From Botryococcus braunii (lineage: Eukaryota > Chlorophyta > Trebouxiophyceae), in contig KV908511.1 of NCBI GenBank assembly GCA_002005505.1, positions 97,501-161,500 of the forward strand: DNA of 64,000 nucleotides, in the 5' to 3' direction. The position numbers were made by a program, and so were the translations under genes. The notes below the pieces were generated by a model, which saw only the letters and a program-made list of their open reading frames with translations, ran no database searches and was not told the origin of the DNA. This document shows positions 1-21,558 of this stretch, piece by piece; the first letter of the stretch is position 1; every line of letters begins with the position of its first letter.

Positions 1-27
1 GTCATTCACAAAGAAAATTTAGGGTAC

Positions 28-207
28 CTTTCCATCATCATCATCCTCATCTGAAGGATCATCTGTGTCCACCTCCTTTTGTACTGCAAAAGATCGAGTT
101 CGGTCGCGGGTTAACCGGCCTGGGGCTGTCCATGCACCCTCTGTTGCACATGAGCTCTTGACCTTCTTCCCAACAACAGGAAAGTCATGCAAACTACAGC
201 AGTCCAA
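28..207 (-). CDS. possible partial exon of an unidentified gene
   Basis: An open minus-strand stretch ends at a plausible splice donor (GGAAAG followed by GTACCC at 27-22). Its last part is strongly acidic (Asp/Glu-rich, ending near a run of four Asp), preceded by a basic segment, as in disordered tails of nuclear proteins. The acceptor side is not clear, and the rest of the gene would lie left of the window. No domain is recognised; it could be chance open frame. Confidence 0.27.
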
Positions 208-1320
208 CTTGAAGCAAGCGTTCTTGGGTTTGACCAGCCCCTGAAGCTTCTGCTTCTAGCTTGTGGATTTTAGTGTGGTGCAAATATGATGAGGACATTA
301 AAGCAAACTCACAACAAAGAACATGTCGGAACCTGTGATGTCCTGACCGTACTCTATAGACAGAATGTCTCAGCAATGGCACAAAATGTTGGGCCAACAA
401 CTTCTTAGATCTTGTTGCGCTTGTGCTTCCCTCTGCTGCTCGTTTATGAAAACGAGCCAATCAAGACATACTTCGCAATAATATAGGTAGAAAGATGATA
501 GCCTGGCCTCAAGACGGACCAATCGCACTTAGAACAGTTCAACCGTCCCTAAGTTGTTGTGACCTGGGTAAGTTGTGTCGGGGGATATGGTGTACCACTC
601 CTGACACATTCAAAATTCAAGCATCTTATTAAGTTTATAAACCCACATAATCATACTACATCGTGGCATACCCGATTTCTGAGAATCCTAGCCTTGAAAC
701 CGACGTTGCCCAAATCATTGCGAATATCGTCTGCTCCGACGCTTGTATTTCTGGTACTGACCATATTTGCAATTTAAAGGTAGAACTAGTTCATAGAGCA
801 TCGATAGAGAGACCCAGCCGTCCCCAATATAGTCACAAACTGGCATGTAGACGTCTGGAAATTCTTACGCCTGTTCGTACAAGCGTAGAACCAGATGGCA
901 AGCCATTCAGACATCTGCCTCTGTGAAGGAGTCCAACGCTGTAGATTCCTGTGCGGGCCACGGATGTGTAGTCCTAGGAAAAGGAAGACTGTGGTTGGCC
1001 GGGAGTTCAAATGTCTGAGCGACAGTGGGGGGCATCCAATGACTCATAGGCAAATGCAGCCATGATTGGCAGGTTGCCCATGAGTAATGTGATCGCAATT
1101 GTACTGCCGAAATTTTTGTATGTCGATGTAGGATTTCGAGGCTAGTTATAGCAGTAGTAGAAGCCTGGAATGATGTAGCCTGGTTATTCGTGTACGATAT
1201 ACACATATTTCGGTAGCACTGTGCCAAGATGTACTGTCATGGGTGTCAAAAAACAGTCTAGAAGATGGAGCTACCCTTGGAGAGAGAGGACAAAGCCAGG
1301 GGAATAAATCGTGGTTTTGA
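208..1320. other. no recognisable gene
   Basis: Mixed-composition DNA with only short open frames on both strands. I see no conserved domain, RNA gene or clear repeat. Confidence 0.5.
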
Positions 1321-1328
1321 ATTGAATC

Positions 1329-1398
1329 GAAAACGAAGAAGAAGAAGGGCATTGCGACCACCTAAAGAAGAAACATTGGGCACTCTTGTGAAAGGAAG
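1329..1398 (+). repeat. GAA tract and probable relic of LINE 3' end
   Basis: A GAAGAAGAAGAAG tract is followed by a short stretch (about 1369-1398) that joins GAAACATTGGG to CACTCTTGT(G)AAAGGAAG. Both pieces occur in the 3' untranslated end of the LINE family in this window, where about 45 bases separate them, so this looks like an internally deleted tail. The match is short, so it is only suggestive. Confidence 0.35.
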
Positions 1399-1454
1399 AG
1401 AAACTGAACAGCGCGCAGGGCTTCAATAAAGAAGAAAGAAAGAAAGAAGATAAT

Positions 1455-4441
1455 GTGTTTCGTCACCCATAGTATTGATTTTATCTTTTTTTCTCAGATT
1501 TGCCTCCGCCTGGCCAGTCTTTAAGTGGGGCTGGCAGCTTCGCCACTTTCAGCGTCCAGCCTTTGCGGAATTTCCAGTGTTTTTCCTGGCCTTCCCCGCC
1601 CTGCACCGCCGCCGCATCAGCCGCCGCAGGATACTTCAGAGCCCCAGGGCCGCCTCCATTCGCAACCCCGAGGACGACCGCGTGCATCCGCCGCCCTTGC
1701 TGATCCTCCGCCCTCTGCTCCCCCGGCCCGTGTCCGCCGCCATCCCCTGACCCCTGCCCTTGTCCATCAAGTTTTCACCCTTGGTCACCATTCGTACCGC
1801 AGGGTCCCTAGGTCAGCATGGATACCTTGGGCTGCAGCATTGCGGTCCGCTCTCAAGGCTGTTGCGGACTCGGGCTCCGAGGCTGCCTGGGTTGAGCTGT
1901 TGATCCTTCCGATGTGCGTCCTATCAGCTCGTCCATGCCCTCAACCGCTTGGTGGCACACCAGCAAGATTCCCCCGACCTCGTCGTTGTCAGCTTGGACT
2001 TCCAAAATGCTTTCAATACGGTCGACCGCAACCGCATGCTTGGGGAAGTCGCCCTCCATTGCCCCAGCATCTGGCAGTATGTGGCGACGACGTACGGCTG
2101 CGCGGCCCATCAGTATGTTGGGCCCCATGTCGTGGACTCCACAACAGGGGTCCAGCAAGGGGACCCCTCTCTCCGCTGCTTTTTGCGCTCACTGTCCAGC
2201 CACTCCTCCTTGACCTTCATCGGGAGTGTCCCGACGTACACCAAGGGTGGTATCTGGATGACGGCACGTTTGTTGGTCCCGTGCCCGCAGCGCAGCAGGC
2301 AGTCCAGTTGGTTGTTGACCGGGCCCCCGCATATGGCTTGAGCCTCAACCCTCACAAGTGCCGTGTGTGGTCGCCGCGCCCGAACCCTCAGCATTTGGAT
2401 GGGTTTCCTCTGGGCTTCGTCAATGAAACTCGTGCTGGTTTGATAGTGTTGGGGGCAGCGGTCACCGTGTCAGTCGAGTACGCGGCTTCCGTAGCCCAGG
2501 CGCACGTTGATGCCGTGGCAGCCTCGCTCCAGCGTTTGCCGATTCTCCGCCACCCCCAAGCCGAGCTTCTCTTGCTTCGCAGTTGCCTTGGGACCTGCAA
2601 GGTGGTTTTCACAGCTCGGACCATGCCGCCAGCTGCAGCTGCGCAAGCTTTGGTGACCTTTGATATGCTCCAAACCCAGGTCCTCCAATCCATTGTCACA
2701 GCTGGTGGTGGTGGTTTTGGCCCTTTGCAGCAAACCTTGGCTGGCTTGCCTATTGCCCAGGGGGGTCTAGGGGTCACTAAGGCCACTTCCCTTCTGCCTT
2801 GTGCCTATCTCGCCTCCGTCACGCAGACAGCCCCCCTCCAGGACCGCCTTCTGGGGACATCCACTGCCCCTCTTGTCCCCGCTGCCCTAGCTGCCAAGGC
2901 TGACTACTGCGCCCTTGTTCCTGATTTCGATGCGGCGCTCTTCGAGGATCCGGATTTTGTCCGCAGCAAAGTGCAAGCCCGGCTGTCCAAACCCTTGTCT
3001 CACCGCGCATACCGGGAGGTTCTTGATGACCCTGCTCGCTCGGATCGCGACCGTGCTGTGCTCCAATCTCTTACACAGCCGGGAGCGTCTGATTGGCTGC
3101 TGGCTCTCCCAGTTCCCCATTTGCAGCAAACCATGCCCCCAGAGTCGTTCCGCTGCCGCCTTCAATACCAGCTCTTGATCCCCATTTTCCACCCTGGCTC
3201 CCAATGCCCGTGCTGCTTGAGGGAGTTGGATGTCTGGGGCGACCACGCGGTCCACTGCACCTCAGGGGGGGATGTTGCCATTGTCGGCCGACATTACTCC
3301 GTTCGTAACGGCCTGGACGCTGTCCTTACCTCAGCTCGTCAGCGGGTCACCCGGGAACCCGCCTTTCCCACCCCTGTCCCTGGCCAGGAGCGCCGTCGCG
3401 CAGACCTCCGCCTCCATGCGTGGGAGGAGGGGCGTGACCTTTATATCGACATCGTTGGCTCTTCCCCACTCACAGTTGCCAACTTGCTGCACTTTGTGCC
3501 GGGTGGGGCCGCCGCGCGCGCTGCCCAAGACAAGCAGACCCGCTATGCTGTCTTGTTGTCGCGTCAGCAGCCGCCTGTGGCTTTCCAAGCCTTCGCTTTT
3601 GAAACATTGGGAGGTTCTTGATGACCCTGCTCGCTCGGATCGCGACCGTGCTGTGCTCCAGTCTCTTACACAGCCGGGAGCGTCTTATTGGCTGCTGGCT
3701 CTCCCAGTTCCCCATTTGCAGCAAACCATGCCCCCAGAGTCGTTCCGCTGCCGCCTTCAATACCAGCTCTTGATCCCCATTTTCCACCCTGGCTCCCAAT
3801 GCCCGTGCTGCTTGAGGGAGTTGGATGTCTGGGGCGACCACGCGGTCCACTGCACCTCAGGGGGGGATGTTGCCATTGTCGGCCGACATTACTCCGTTCG
3901 TAACGGCCTGGACGCTGTCCTTACCTCAGCTCGTCAGCAGGTCACCCGGGAACCTGCCTTTCCCACCCCTGTCCCTGGCCAGGAGCGCCGTCGCGCAGAC
4001 CTCCGCCTCCATGCGTGGGAGGAGGGGCGTGACCTTTATATCGACATCGTTGGCTCTTCCCCACTCACAGTTGCCAACTTGCTGCACTTCGTGCCGGGTG
4101 GGGCCGCCGCGCGCGCTGCCCAAGACAAGCAGACCCGCTATGCTGTCTTGTTGTCGCGTCAGCAGCCGCCTGTGGCTTTCCAAGCCTTCGCCTTTGAAAC
4201 ATTTGGAGGGTTGCATGCTGATGCGCTGGCCTTGTTGCAGAGGCTCCAGGGGCTTTTGAACCAAGCCATCATTGCTCAAGAAGATGTGGAGGGATATTTT
4301 GTCATTCGTCGGGTCAGTTTCATCATTGCGGCGGCTGTGGGTCGCCAGCTGGCCACTCGCCGGGTGTGACTCATAGCTTGAAACATTGGGGGTTTGGGTC
4401 CCTGAACATTGGGCTGGTCTTTTTTACTCCACTCTTGTAAA
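1455..4441 (+). mobile_element. LINE copy A, rearranged and dead
   Basis: This copy begins after a GAAA/GAAG tract with the family's 5' sequence (TGTTTCGTCACCC) and ends at the shared 3' terminus CTCTTGTAAA followed by GGAAG. Compared with the full copies at 36066 and 59274 it has a deletion joining the first 5' repeat unit to the proline-rich N-terminal coding region, and a second deletion near 1930 with CTCGTC at the junction. One C is missing in the run near 2166. A segment of about 595 bp (3016-3610) is tandemly duplicated at 3611-4205, with GGGAGGTT at the junction. The element is therefore not functional. Confidence 0.93.
1525..4369 (+). pseudogene. LINE polyprotein pseudogene (copy A)
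   Basis: Coding remnants of the LINE protein. The N-terminal zinc finger and most of the linker are deleted. The stretch that should carry reverse transcriptase motif A (LDFQNAFNT) is present as DNA (about 1993-2020) but is read out of frame because of the deletion at 1930. The one-base loss near 2166 puts the frame back, so QGDPLSPLL-like and YLDD motifs follow correctly. The zinc knuckle and nuclease region occur twice because of the 595-bp duplication. The first frame ends at 3621; the second C-terminal copy ends at 4369. Catalysis would be lost without motif A. Confidence 0.9.
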
Positions 4442-5689
4442 GGAAGAATATTACTTCTGTCTAGCTGCTACAGGCTGATGAGATGGAATGGTTCAAATAC
4501 AAGGAGGTTAGAGGCAAGAGCACGCGAGTAATGAACAGTTCAAACGTCAGCTCGGAGGTCTTCTTGCCAAGCACGCAGTCTAGCAGAAAGAAAGAAGAAA
4601 TGGAGACGCACCGGATCCAAGGAAGGACACACAACCTGAAGTGGTGCTAACCACCAGGTGTACATGTGGATGGGTACGTCCGGTATCACATGATGCAATA
4701 GCAGCTCAGGAACGGAAAGTTTTGTTCGATATTGAGGGAGGGCCAACGGTCAACAAAATGCATGACGCTGACAAATGAAGAACATGAAGATCTCCAGAAA
4801 GTGGGTTGCAAAGGTTTAGTTTTCTGAAGATTCTCCAGAAAGTGGCCACTTTCTGGAGAATCTTTATGTTCAGAATCCCATGGGTTACAAAGGTTAATAG
4901 CGATGCAAACGAAGCATCTGGACTCTGACAGGCCATGGGTTACTTGTCTAGCATGACAAGTCTGGCAGGAATTTTAACGACTTAGGCTTCGACAACCATA
5001 CCGTATTGCAAATAGTATTGGACTCCTTCGTGTCCGTCCTGTAGATATCATGGGCCATTGCACAAACTCGAACAGTGAAGACAGGTAATGGCCGCTGCCT
5101 GAGCTAGGCGCCAATATCCGCCCTAGACCAGCCAGAAAGTAGTATACCGTTCTAAGACTTTGGTGGCCAATGCATTGTTTGCGTACTTACCGAATGAGGA
5201 CTAGGGGTTGCACGCGGGGGCATGGTCCAAAACTGAGGGGCCGCGGGTGAAATCAACCCTCCCTGCAAGGTTTTTAGGTATAAGTACTAGTACTAGTACA
5301 CCGTGGATGCGGAAAGGTCTTAAATTCGAGTCAAAGGGCTCCAGACAAGCCACCAGACAAAGGCTTTTGTCAAGGACAATGCCAGGTCCCGCCAAGAGCT
5401 CATCGCTGCATCTGACGACTCATCACTGCATCTGGCCAATGGCAACTAGCCACACGTTGGGCCCGCCCACACCCAGGGCACACGTGGGGCGCACCGCACC
5501 TAGGGCTTGGGCACAGGGCACGGGAAGTGCCGTCTGCCCTGCTGAGGCCTCCTACAAACTGCCGGTGGAGGGGACAGCTGCACCTGAAGCCTTGGACCGG
5601 CCAACAGAGGCTGCCCCCGCGCCATGTCTTTGAGAGCCGCTTGAGGCAAAAGAGCATCCATCCCAGAGTCTGCATGACCGGGATCCCAG
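4442..5689. other. no recognisable gene
   Basis: Unique sequence with short open frames only. A short stretch (about 4790-4865) contains an inverted copy of CTCCAGAAAGTGG-type sequence, suggesting a small decayed palindromic repeat. Confidence 0.45.
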
Positions 5690-5852
5690 CATGTCCAAGA
5701 TATCCCAGAGACGCCCTTCAAGCATGTCCAAGCATGTCCCATAGCCTGCATGTCCATAGGGAGGCTAAGGCTAAGCCTGCATGTCCAGCATGCAGGCTAA
5801 GGCCTTAGCCTGCATGTCCCATATCCTGCATGTCTCATAGCCTGCATGTCCC
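5690..5852 (+). repeat. CATGTCC-rich short tandem repeats
   Basis: The motif GCATGTCC(C/A) with AGCCT/ATCCT spacers recurs many times (for example TAGCCTGCATGTCCC). The stretch leads directly into the perfect hairpin at 5853-5907. One arm sequence of that hairpin (CCCAGAGACGCCCTTCAA) also occurs alone at about 5704. Confidence 0.75.
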
Positions 5853-5907
5853 AGTGTTGAAGGGCGTCTCTGGGACATGCAGGCTCCCAGAGACGCCCTT
5901 CAACACT
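5853..5907. repeat. perfect 23-bp inverted repeat (hairpin)
   Basis: Positions 5853-5875 are the exact reverse complement of 5885-5907, separated by a 9-base loop (5876-5884) that contains CATGCAGG. A weaker purine/pyrimidine palindrome follows at about 5911-5945 (AGGGAAAAAGAAG... facing CTTCTTTTTC...CCCT). No open frame crosses it. It could be a small foldback element or a small-RNA precursor. Confidence 0.85.
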
Positions 5908-5949
5908 AGAGGGAAAAAGAAGAAATCTTCTTTTTCTTTTCCCTACATT

Positions 5950-6380
5950 TTAGAGGGAGGTGACCCTTCGTTGGGTCACATGGCCACGTGATCCAATGCC
6001 ATGGCCACGTTGAAGAATTGTGCACAAGCCTTCAGGTCTCCGATAGGACCAATCAAGCCACCTGTGGGGTGGAGACGTATCTGTTGAATATCAAGACTGG
6101 TCTTGGCACAGAGTTTAAAAAAGCCGGCTGGGGGTATGGACAACGATATGACAAGGAAGAGGACGTGAGCGTAAAACATGAACAACCATATGACAAGAAG
6201 AGAAAAGGAGAAAGTAACAGAAAACGAAGGAACGACGTAAAAAGGAGGGGGCATCACATGAATTATAATTTGTTTCCTTTTGCAACCACCTCTTTACTCG
6301 TGCTAAATAGCAGTAAACGACAGGAGCGAGTATGGAGGCGGTTGCAAGAGAGGCCTCTTGGAGGGAGGGAGCATGAGCAT
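5950..6380. other. no recognisable gene
   Basis: Purine-rich DNA (GAAAACG/AAGAGG-type runs on the + strand around 6140-6250) without recognisable coding content. Confidence 0.4.
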
Positions 6381-6385
6381 GCAAC

Positions 6386-7205
6386 CCCCCAAGTGTTTCA
6401 AATGAAAAGGCTTGGAAGGCCACAGGCGGTTGTTGACGTGCCAGCAAGACAGCAGAGTTGCTTCGGGTCTGCTTGCTGCCGGCGCGCGCTTCCCCACCCG
6501 GCACGAAGTGCTGCAAATTGCGGCGGTGAGTGGTGACGAGCCAACGATATCGACGTAAAGGTCGCGACCCTCCTCCCACGCGTGGAGGCGGAGGTCTGCA
6601 CAACGGCGCTCCTGGCCAGGGACAGCAGTCGGAAAGGCTGGTTCCCAATGATGTGCGGACGAACAGAGGTAAAGACAGCGTTGAAGCCGTAACGAACGGA
6701 GTAATGCCGGCCGATACTTGCTACATCCACCCCTGAGGTGCAGTGAACAGCATGGTCGTCCCGGACCTCCAACTTCCGTGAGAAACATGGGCATTGGGAT
6801 CCATGCTAAATGATGGGGATCAAGAGCTGGTTTTGAAGGTGGCAGCCGAACGACTCGGGGCCATTGTTTGCTGCAAATAGGAAACTGGGAGAGCCAGCAA
6901 CCAGTCAGACGCTTCCCGCTGTGTGAGAGATTGGAGCACACCACGGTCGCCTCGCGTCCGAGCGAGCAGGGTCATCAAAACCCCTCCCGGTATTCGCGCT
7001 GATACAAGTGCTTAGTGGACAGCCGGGCTTGCACTTTGCTGTAGACTAAATCTGGATATGCTTCACTCTTTTTTCCAGAAGCTACCTTCGAGAGCCCTGC
7101 ACCAAAATTTGGGACAAGGGCGCAGTATATTACGTTGTCAGCCGTGGCAGCTACTTCAGCGGGAACAAATGGCCACATGGGGCAATGGATGTACCGACAA
7201 GACAC
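6386..7205 (-). mobile_element. old inverted LINE fragment (copy B)
   Basis: Read on the minus strand, this stretch encodes a divergent version of the C-terminal part of the same LINE protein: the region before the zinc knuckle, the knuckle area, the R-R-x-A-D-L-R-L-H-A-W nuclease stretch and the F-E-T-L-G-G-L-H tail. It is broken by frameshifts and stops into two main open pieces (6303-6944 and 6975-7205). Similarity to the + strand copies is clearly lower than their similarity to each other, so it is an older insertion or a sister subfamily. The 3' end of the family is not preserved. Confidence 0.85.
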
Positions 7206-7215
7206 GTCCGTACGG

Positions 7216-9290
7216 TCCTAAAGGGGGGCTCTTCGTCTTCTTCTAGAAAAAAGATCTTCTTCTAGATACATTCTTGCTGTATTGGTTTATATATCCACTG
7301 CATGTGGCCATTTGTTCCCACTGCACCATGTGGCCAATGTGATACTTGGATATGAACTGCAATATCCACGTTCTGCTTGTTGCATTCGAATTCGATTGGT
7401 GCATAAACTCAGTAACTTTATCATCCCCCGAAACAAAGTTGTTGGAATGCATAGAAGTTTTTATATTATGCCTTTGATGTGTTTTTTGTTTCGAGGAGCC
7501 CTCCATGAATTCGCAGGCAGCCGGATCCAGAAAAGTTTGGTCGTGTGTTGCAACCGGTTCCGTTATGGGTCCAATTAAGCACACTATCACTATTATTCAT
7601 GACTATGTATTACTGACACCAAAGATTGCATTTATTCTAGCAATGGAGTGGGGTCCGTGATGATTTTACTGGTTTTACATTCCAACGCTCTTCTTCGCTG
7701 GAAATCTGCGGCTTTCGGACAAAAGAATGCGTGGAAAGTGCGGCCAAACATGATACTGTACAGTGGTTTAAACATCTTAGACCACCGCTATGTGGGAACC
7801 TAGGGTGGCAGGTAACCTACAAGGCCTAAGCTATACATACATATATGTAGGGCTTCAGGGGCAACGGTCCCCAGCAGCCCTATATAGGGGGGCTGTTAAC
7901 CTAATAGGCTTAATCGGGAAGGTCCCCATAGCTTGGGGGATCCCTAAATGGACACCTACACCTGGTTCAACAAGTTAACGGTTAACATGGCACGTTGCCA
8001 TGAGATATCTTATCGATGGCAATCATCAGCATCCTCCATCACCATCTCAAATCTCTGGTAACTCAGCTTGAGCCGGTGTTTTACAGCACTGTACAGGAGT
8101 CACATGGGTACCTCGCGCTATAACGGTCTCCTTGTACACTTCGTAGCGCTCGTGTCAACATATCTTAGGGCTTGGGTACGTGTCGACCGGTCCATCCCAA
8201 GTCTGTGTTGATCTATCATCCAGGGGTCGTTACGGTACGTCTCCATTTTGAACCCACCCCTCTTCTGAAGGCCATGCCCTGGTGGGTGGAGTCGCCATTC
8301 ATACTTGTAATTCGGGTCAACCTTTGTTACAAGCTTTGACCGTCACATATCCGTTTCTTGTGTTACACCCGTGTTCCCAATGTGGCCCCATATGGGGCAA
8401 TTGTCAAACAATCGCCCAGGTTTCAGATGCGATATTTAGATTAGATTGTGGGCCTTGCAATGACAATTGTCATTGCAAATGAGTGCATAGTGCATTCACT
8501 TCGCAGGTGTATGGCTAGTAGCCCACGTTGTCGATCAGGACATCTTTGTTTCAGACCCAACAAGTTTTAGACAGCCTCATCCTGCTCGCTATGTAAGTCC
8601 TCCTGCTTTGGTTAGTAAAGGGACAGTACTACTAGCTAGCTGTCGCCGGCAACCACTTTATGCAGGCATCTGATACGAATGGCTGCGCTATCAGTAGGAA
8701 TATCCTTGTACCGTACATGCATCGCTAAAACCACCAATAAGACGGACTAACAGATGCAACAAGCCCTGGAGTGGCTTAAATGACTCAATGAATGCAAATT
8801 AGCTCCGTAGACCTATTTGGAGCCACGGACGAACACGAAGGTGACTCAGCTGAGCAACTGGAGCAGATATCTACTTAGGTTACCCCCTTGTAAGATTGTT
8901 ATAACTAATTAGTAGACACCTTATAAGATTGTTCGCAGACAACACCGTTGGGAATTACTTGCTTGAATCTCCCCGTAACCACCGTAAGGGAGTCCGTACC
9001 ATCCTGTTAACCCTAGGATCAGGTCTGGAGGGACTTTTTACTTTATTTATTATGTGAATGTGACCAATTGGTCACATTGCAACAGACCTGCAGTGACAAC
9101 CTCAAGGGAATTTTAAGCACATGCGTAATAAATACAGAGGGTACGAATAAAAATAGATATGATGTCTCCTAATGTCGTCTGCAAGCCCTGGGTAAAACCT
9201 CGGTGTGGTGGCATATATCCCCTCCCCTTCCCCACTGTATACTCACTGTGCTTGTGCTTGCGACGGGTGTGCGTGGCATGGGGTACTTTC
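7216..9290. other. no recognisable gene
   Basis: AT-richer DNA with only short open frames. Small local repeats are visible, such as ATGTGGCCA near 7300-7340 and TAAGATTGTT near 8891 and 8922. No domain, tRNA or transposon end was recognised. Confidence 0.45.
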
Positions 9291-9297
9291 ATCTTAT

Positions 9298-9610
<313 letters not shown>

Positions 9611-11309
9611 TTTGACATCATAGTTTTTTGACTACTGTATACACCCCCTTCTGTTTTCGGCCCCTAGATTCCGCGTTCCCGCATGCACGATTTCTGGCGT
9701 GCGGATAGGATAAGCTTCACTCTTAATACTAAATACACATGTGCATACTCATTTTACAACACCACAAAGGTGTGGGGCATGAATGGAAGTCAGGCCGTAC
9801 AAGACCAAACCAGTTGATGACTTCATCAATATCATACATGACGGGCTACAAATAGTTACACTCAATCGGTATTATGTTATTGCACCCGATTGGTACAATG
9901 TTTCTCCACAACGGAAATAGATATCATCAATGAGCCGTCTAAAATGAACTCGTAGCCCGTGGATCTTCTCATGTTAAAAAGTATGGCGTTTGTACACTTG
10001 TCGGAACTGCTTCTTCTGGATGATGGATGGTTTCAAAGAGTAGTGGGGGAAATTTTTAAAAGGGGAGGGGGGGATTTTCTTGTGTCGGCCCAAAAATAAT
10101 ACCTGCAGGTTGGCCTGTAGAGTCTTCAGGCCAACGGTGTAGACTCCGGCGCAGCCGGCCTGGGGTCTCTGCCAGACTCTGTGGCCCTGCTACGTGACAC
10201 TCCACGTAACCTCGGCAACGTCGACCACAAAAGACCAAAGCTGGGGGGACAAACTCCGGAACCTTGAGACGCCCAATCTTGAGAGTTCCGGAGCACCCAT
10301 TTTCGCCACCTCCACGAGTGTCCCGGCCACACTGGCGCGGCGCATGGCTCCGCGAGCGGAGACCTCCTTCTCAGTGAGGGGCCTAGTGGCTGCGCGCTAT
10401 CGACGAAAGCAGAGCTCCCATTTCGCCGGGCTATCGAAAGCCAGATATTTCGGGTCCGGAAGGGGTCTTGGCCAGAAATCCATACGGGGTCGCGTGACAG
10501 ATCCCGCGCTTTTGCGTTCAAGTTTTTCTGGAAAGTTGCTCGGCATGCAAGCAAGCTTGACTTAAAACCTTAAAGGAGTAGTCACCATTTGTAACCCCTT
10601 CATCTTATGCATTTCACAGCGTTGTTATAGGAATAACTAGCAAACCACATAGGTCACGTCGCCGTATGCCAGTAGGTAATGATGCACTAACACATTCCGA
10701 CGCCAACAACTTCAAGGTGCGAAGAATTTGGCCCTTGGAAGTTCTTCGCCGTTTTAATCAATGCCCTCACTCGGTCGTTTGCTCCCCATTTTTTCTCTGT
10801 CGTTCTTATCTGTCGGCCTTCCGGGATAGCCCCCCCCCCCCCCCGGGGGGGGTCCGCGTCCGTACATCACCGACCTTCAACTACCCATTGCTCAGGATGG
10901 CAACCATTACATTAGTTTCTGCATAATAATCCCTCTCATTGCCGATCCTGGGCCGTTTCTTGCAATGCGTGGTTTCACACTCGATATCCTTCCTTCCTCT
11001 ACATGATCAATAAACCTGGTCACTTCATTCGGGGGCGGTTATCTTTTGTGCAGCCCTATAATACTTTCAATCCGCTCCTTGCATCGGTCCGTGTTTCATT
11101 TCCTGCTCTCTGGCCCACCGTCGTCGTTCCCTAGTGATCCGTATCATTGCTTTGTGCATCGCGCGGTCTTCAACCTTACATGTAATAATCGTTTAGACAA
11201 TGAAATGTGTACTTGCTTTCTACTAGATGGTTACCACAAAAGTAATAGGGGGTGGAGGGCTAGGGTTTGCCACCCAAGTGCATTGCCTTGACAGCTTTCC
11301 TGCTTGCAG
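9611..11309. other. region upstream of the monooxygenase gene
   Basis: No gene is recognised. The monooxygenase start codon at 11313 lies only three bases after a splice-acceptor-like TTGCAG, so a 5' untranslated exon and the promoter probably lie here, but I cannot place them. A pure C run directly followed by a G run sits at 10830-10852. Confidence 0.4.
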
Positions 11310-11312
11310 GGG

Positions 11313-21558
<10,246 letters not shown>

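Noticed and set aside
10126..10554. 142-residue minus-strand open frame
   Set aside because: No recognisable domain, Arg/Ser/Pro-rich composition typical of GC-rich noncoding DNA, and overlapping open frames on the other strand.
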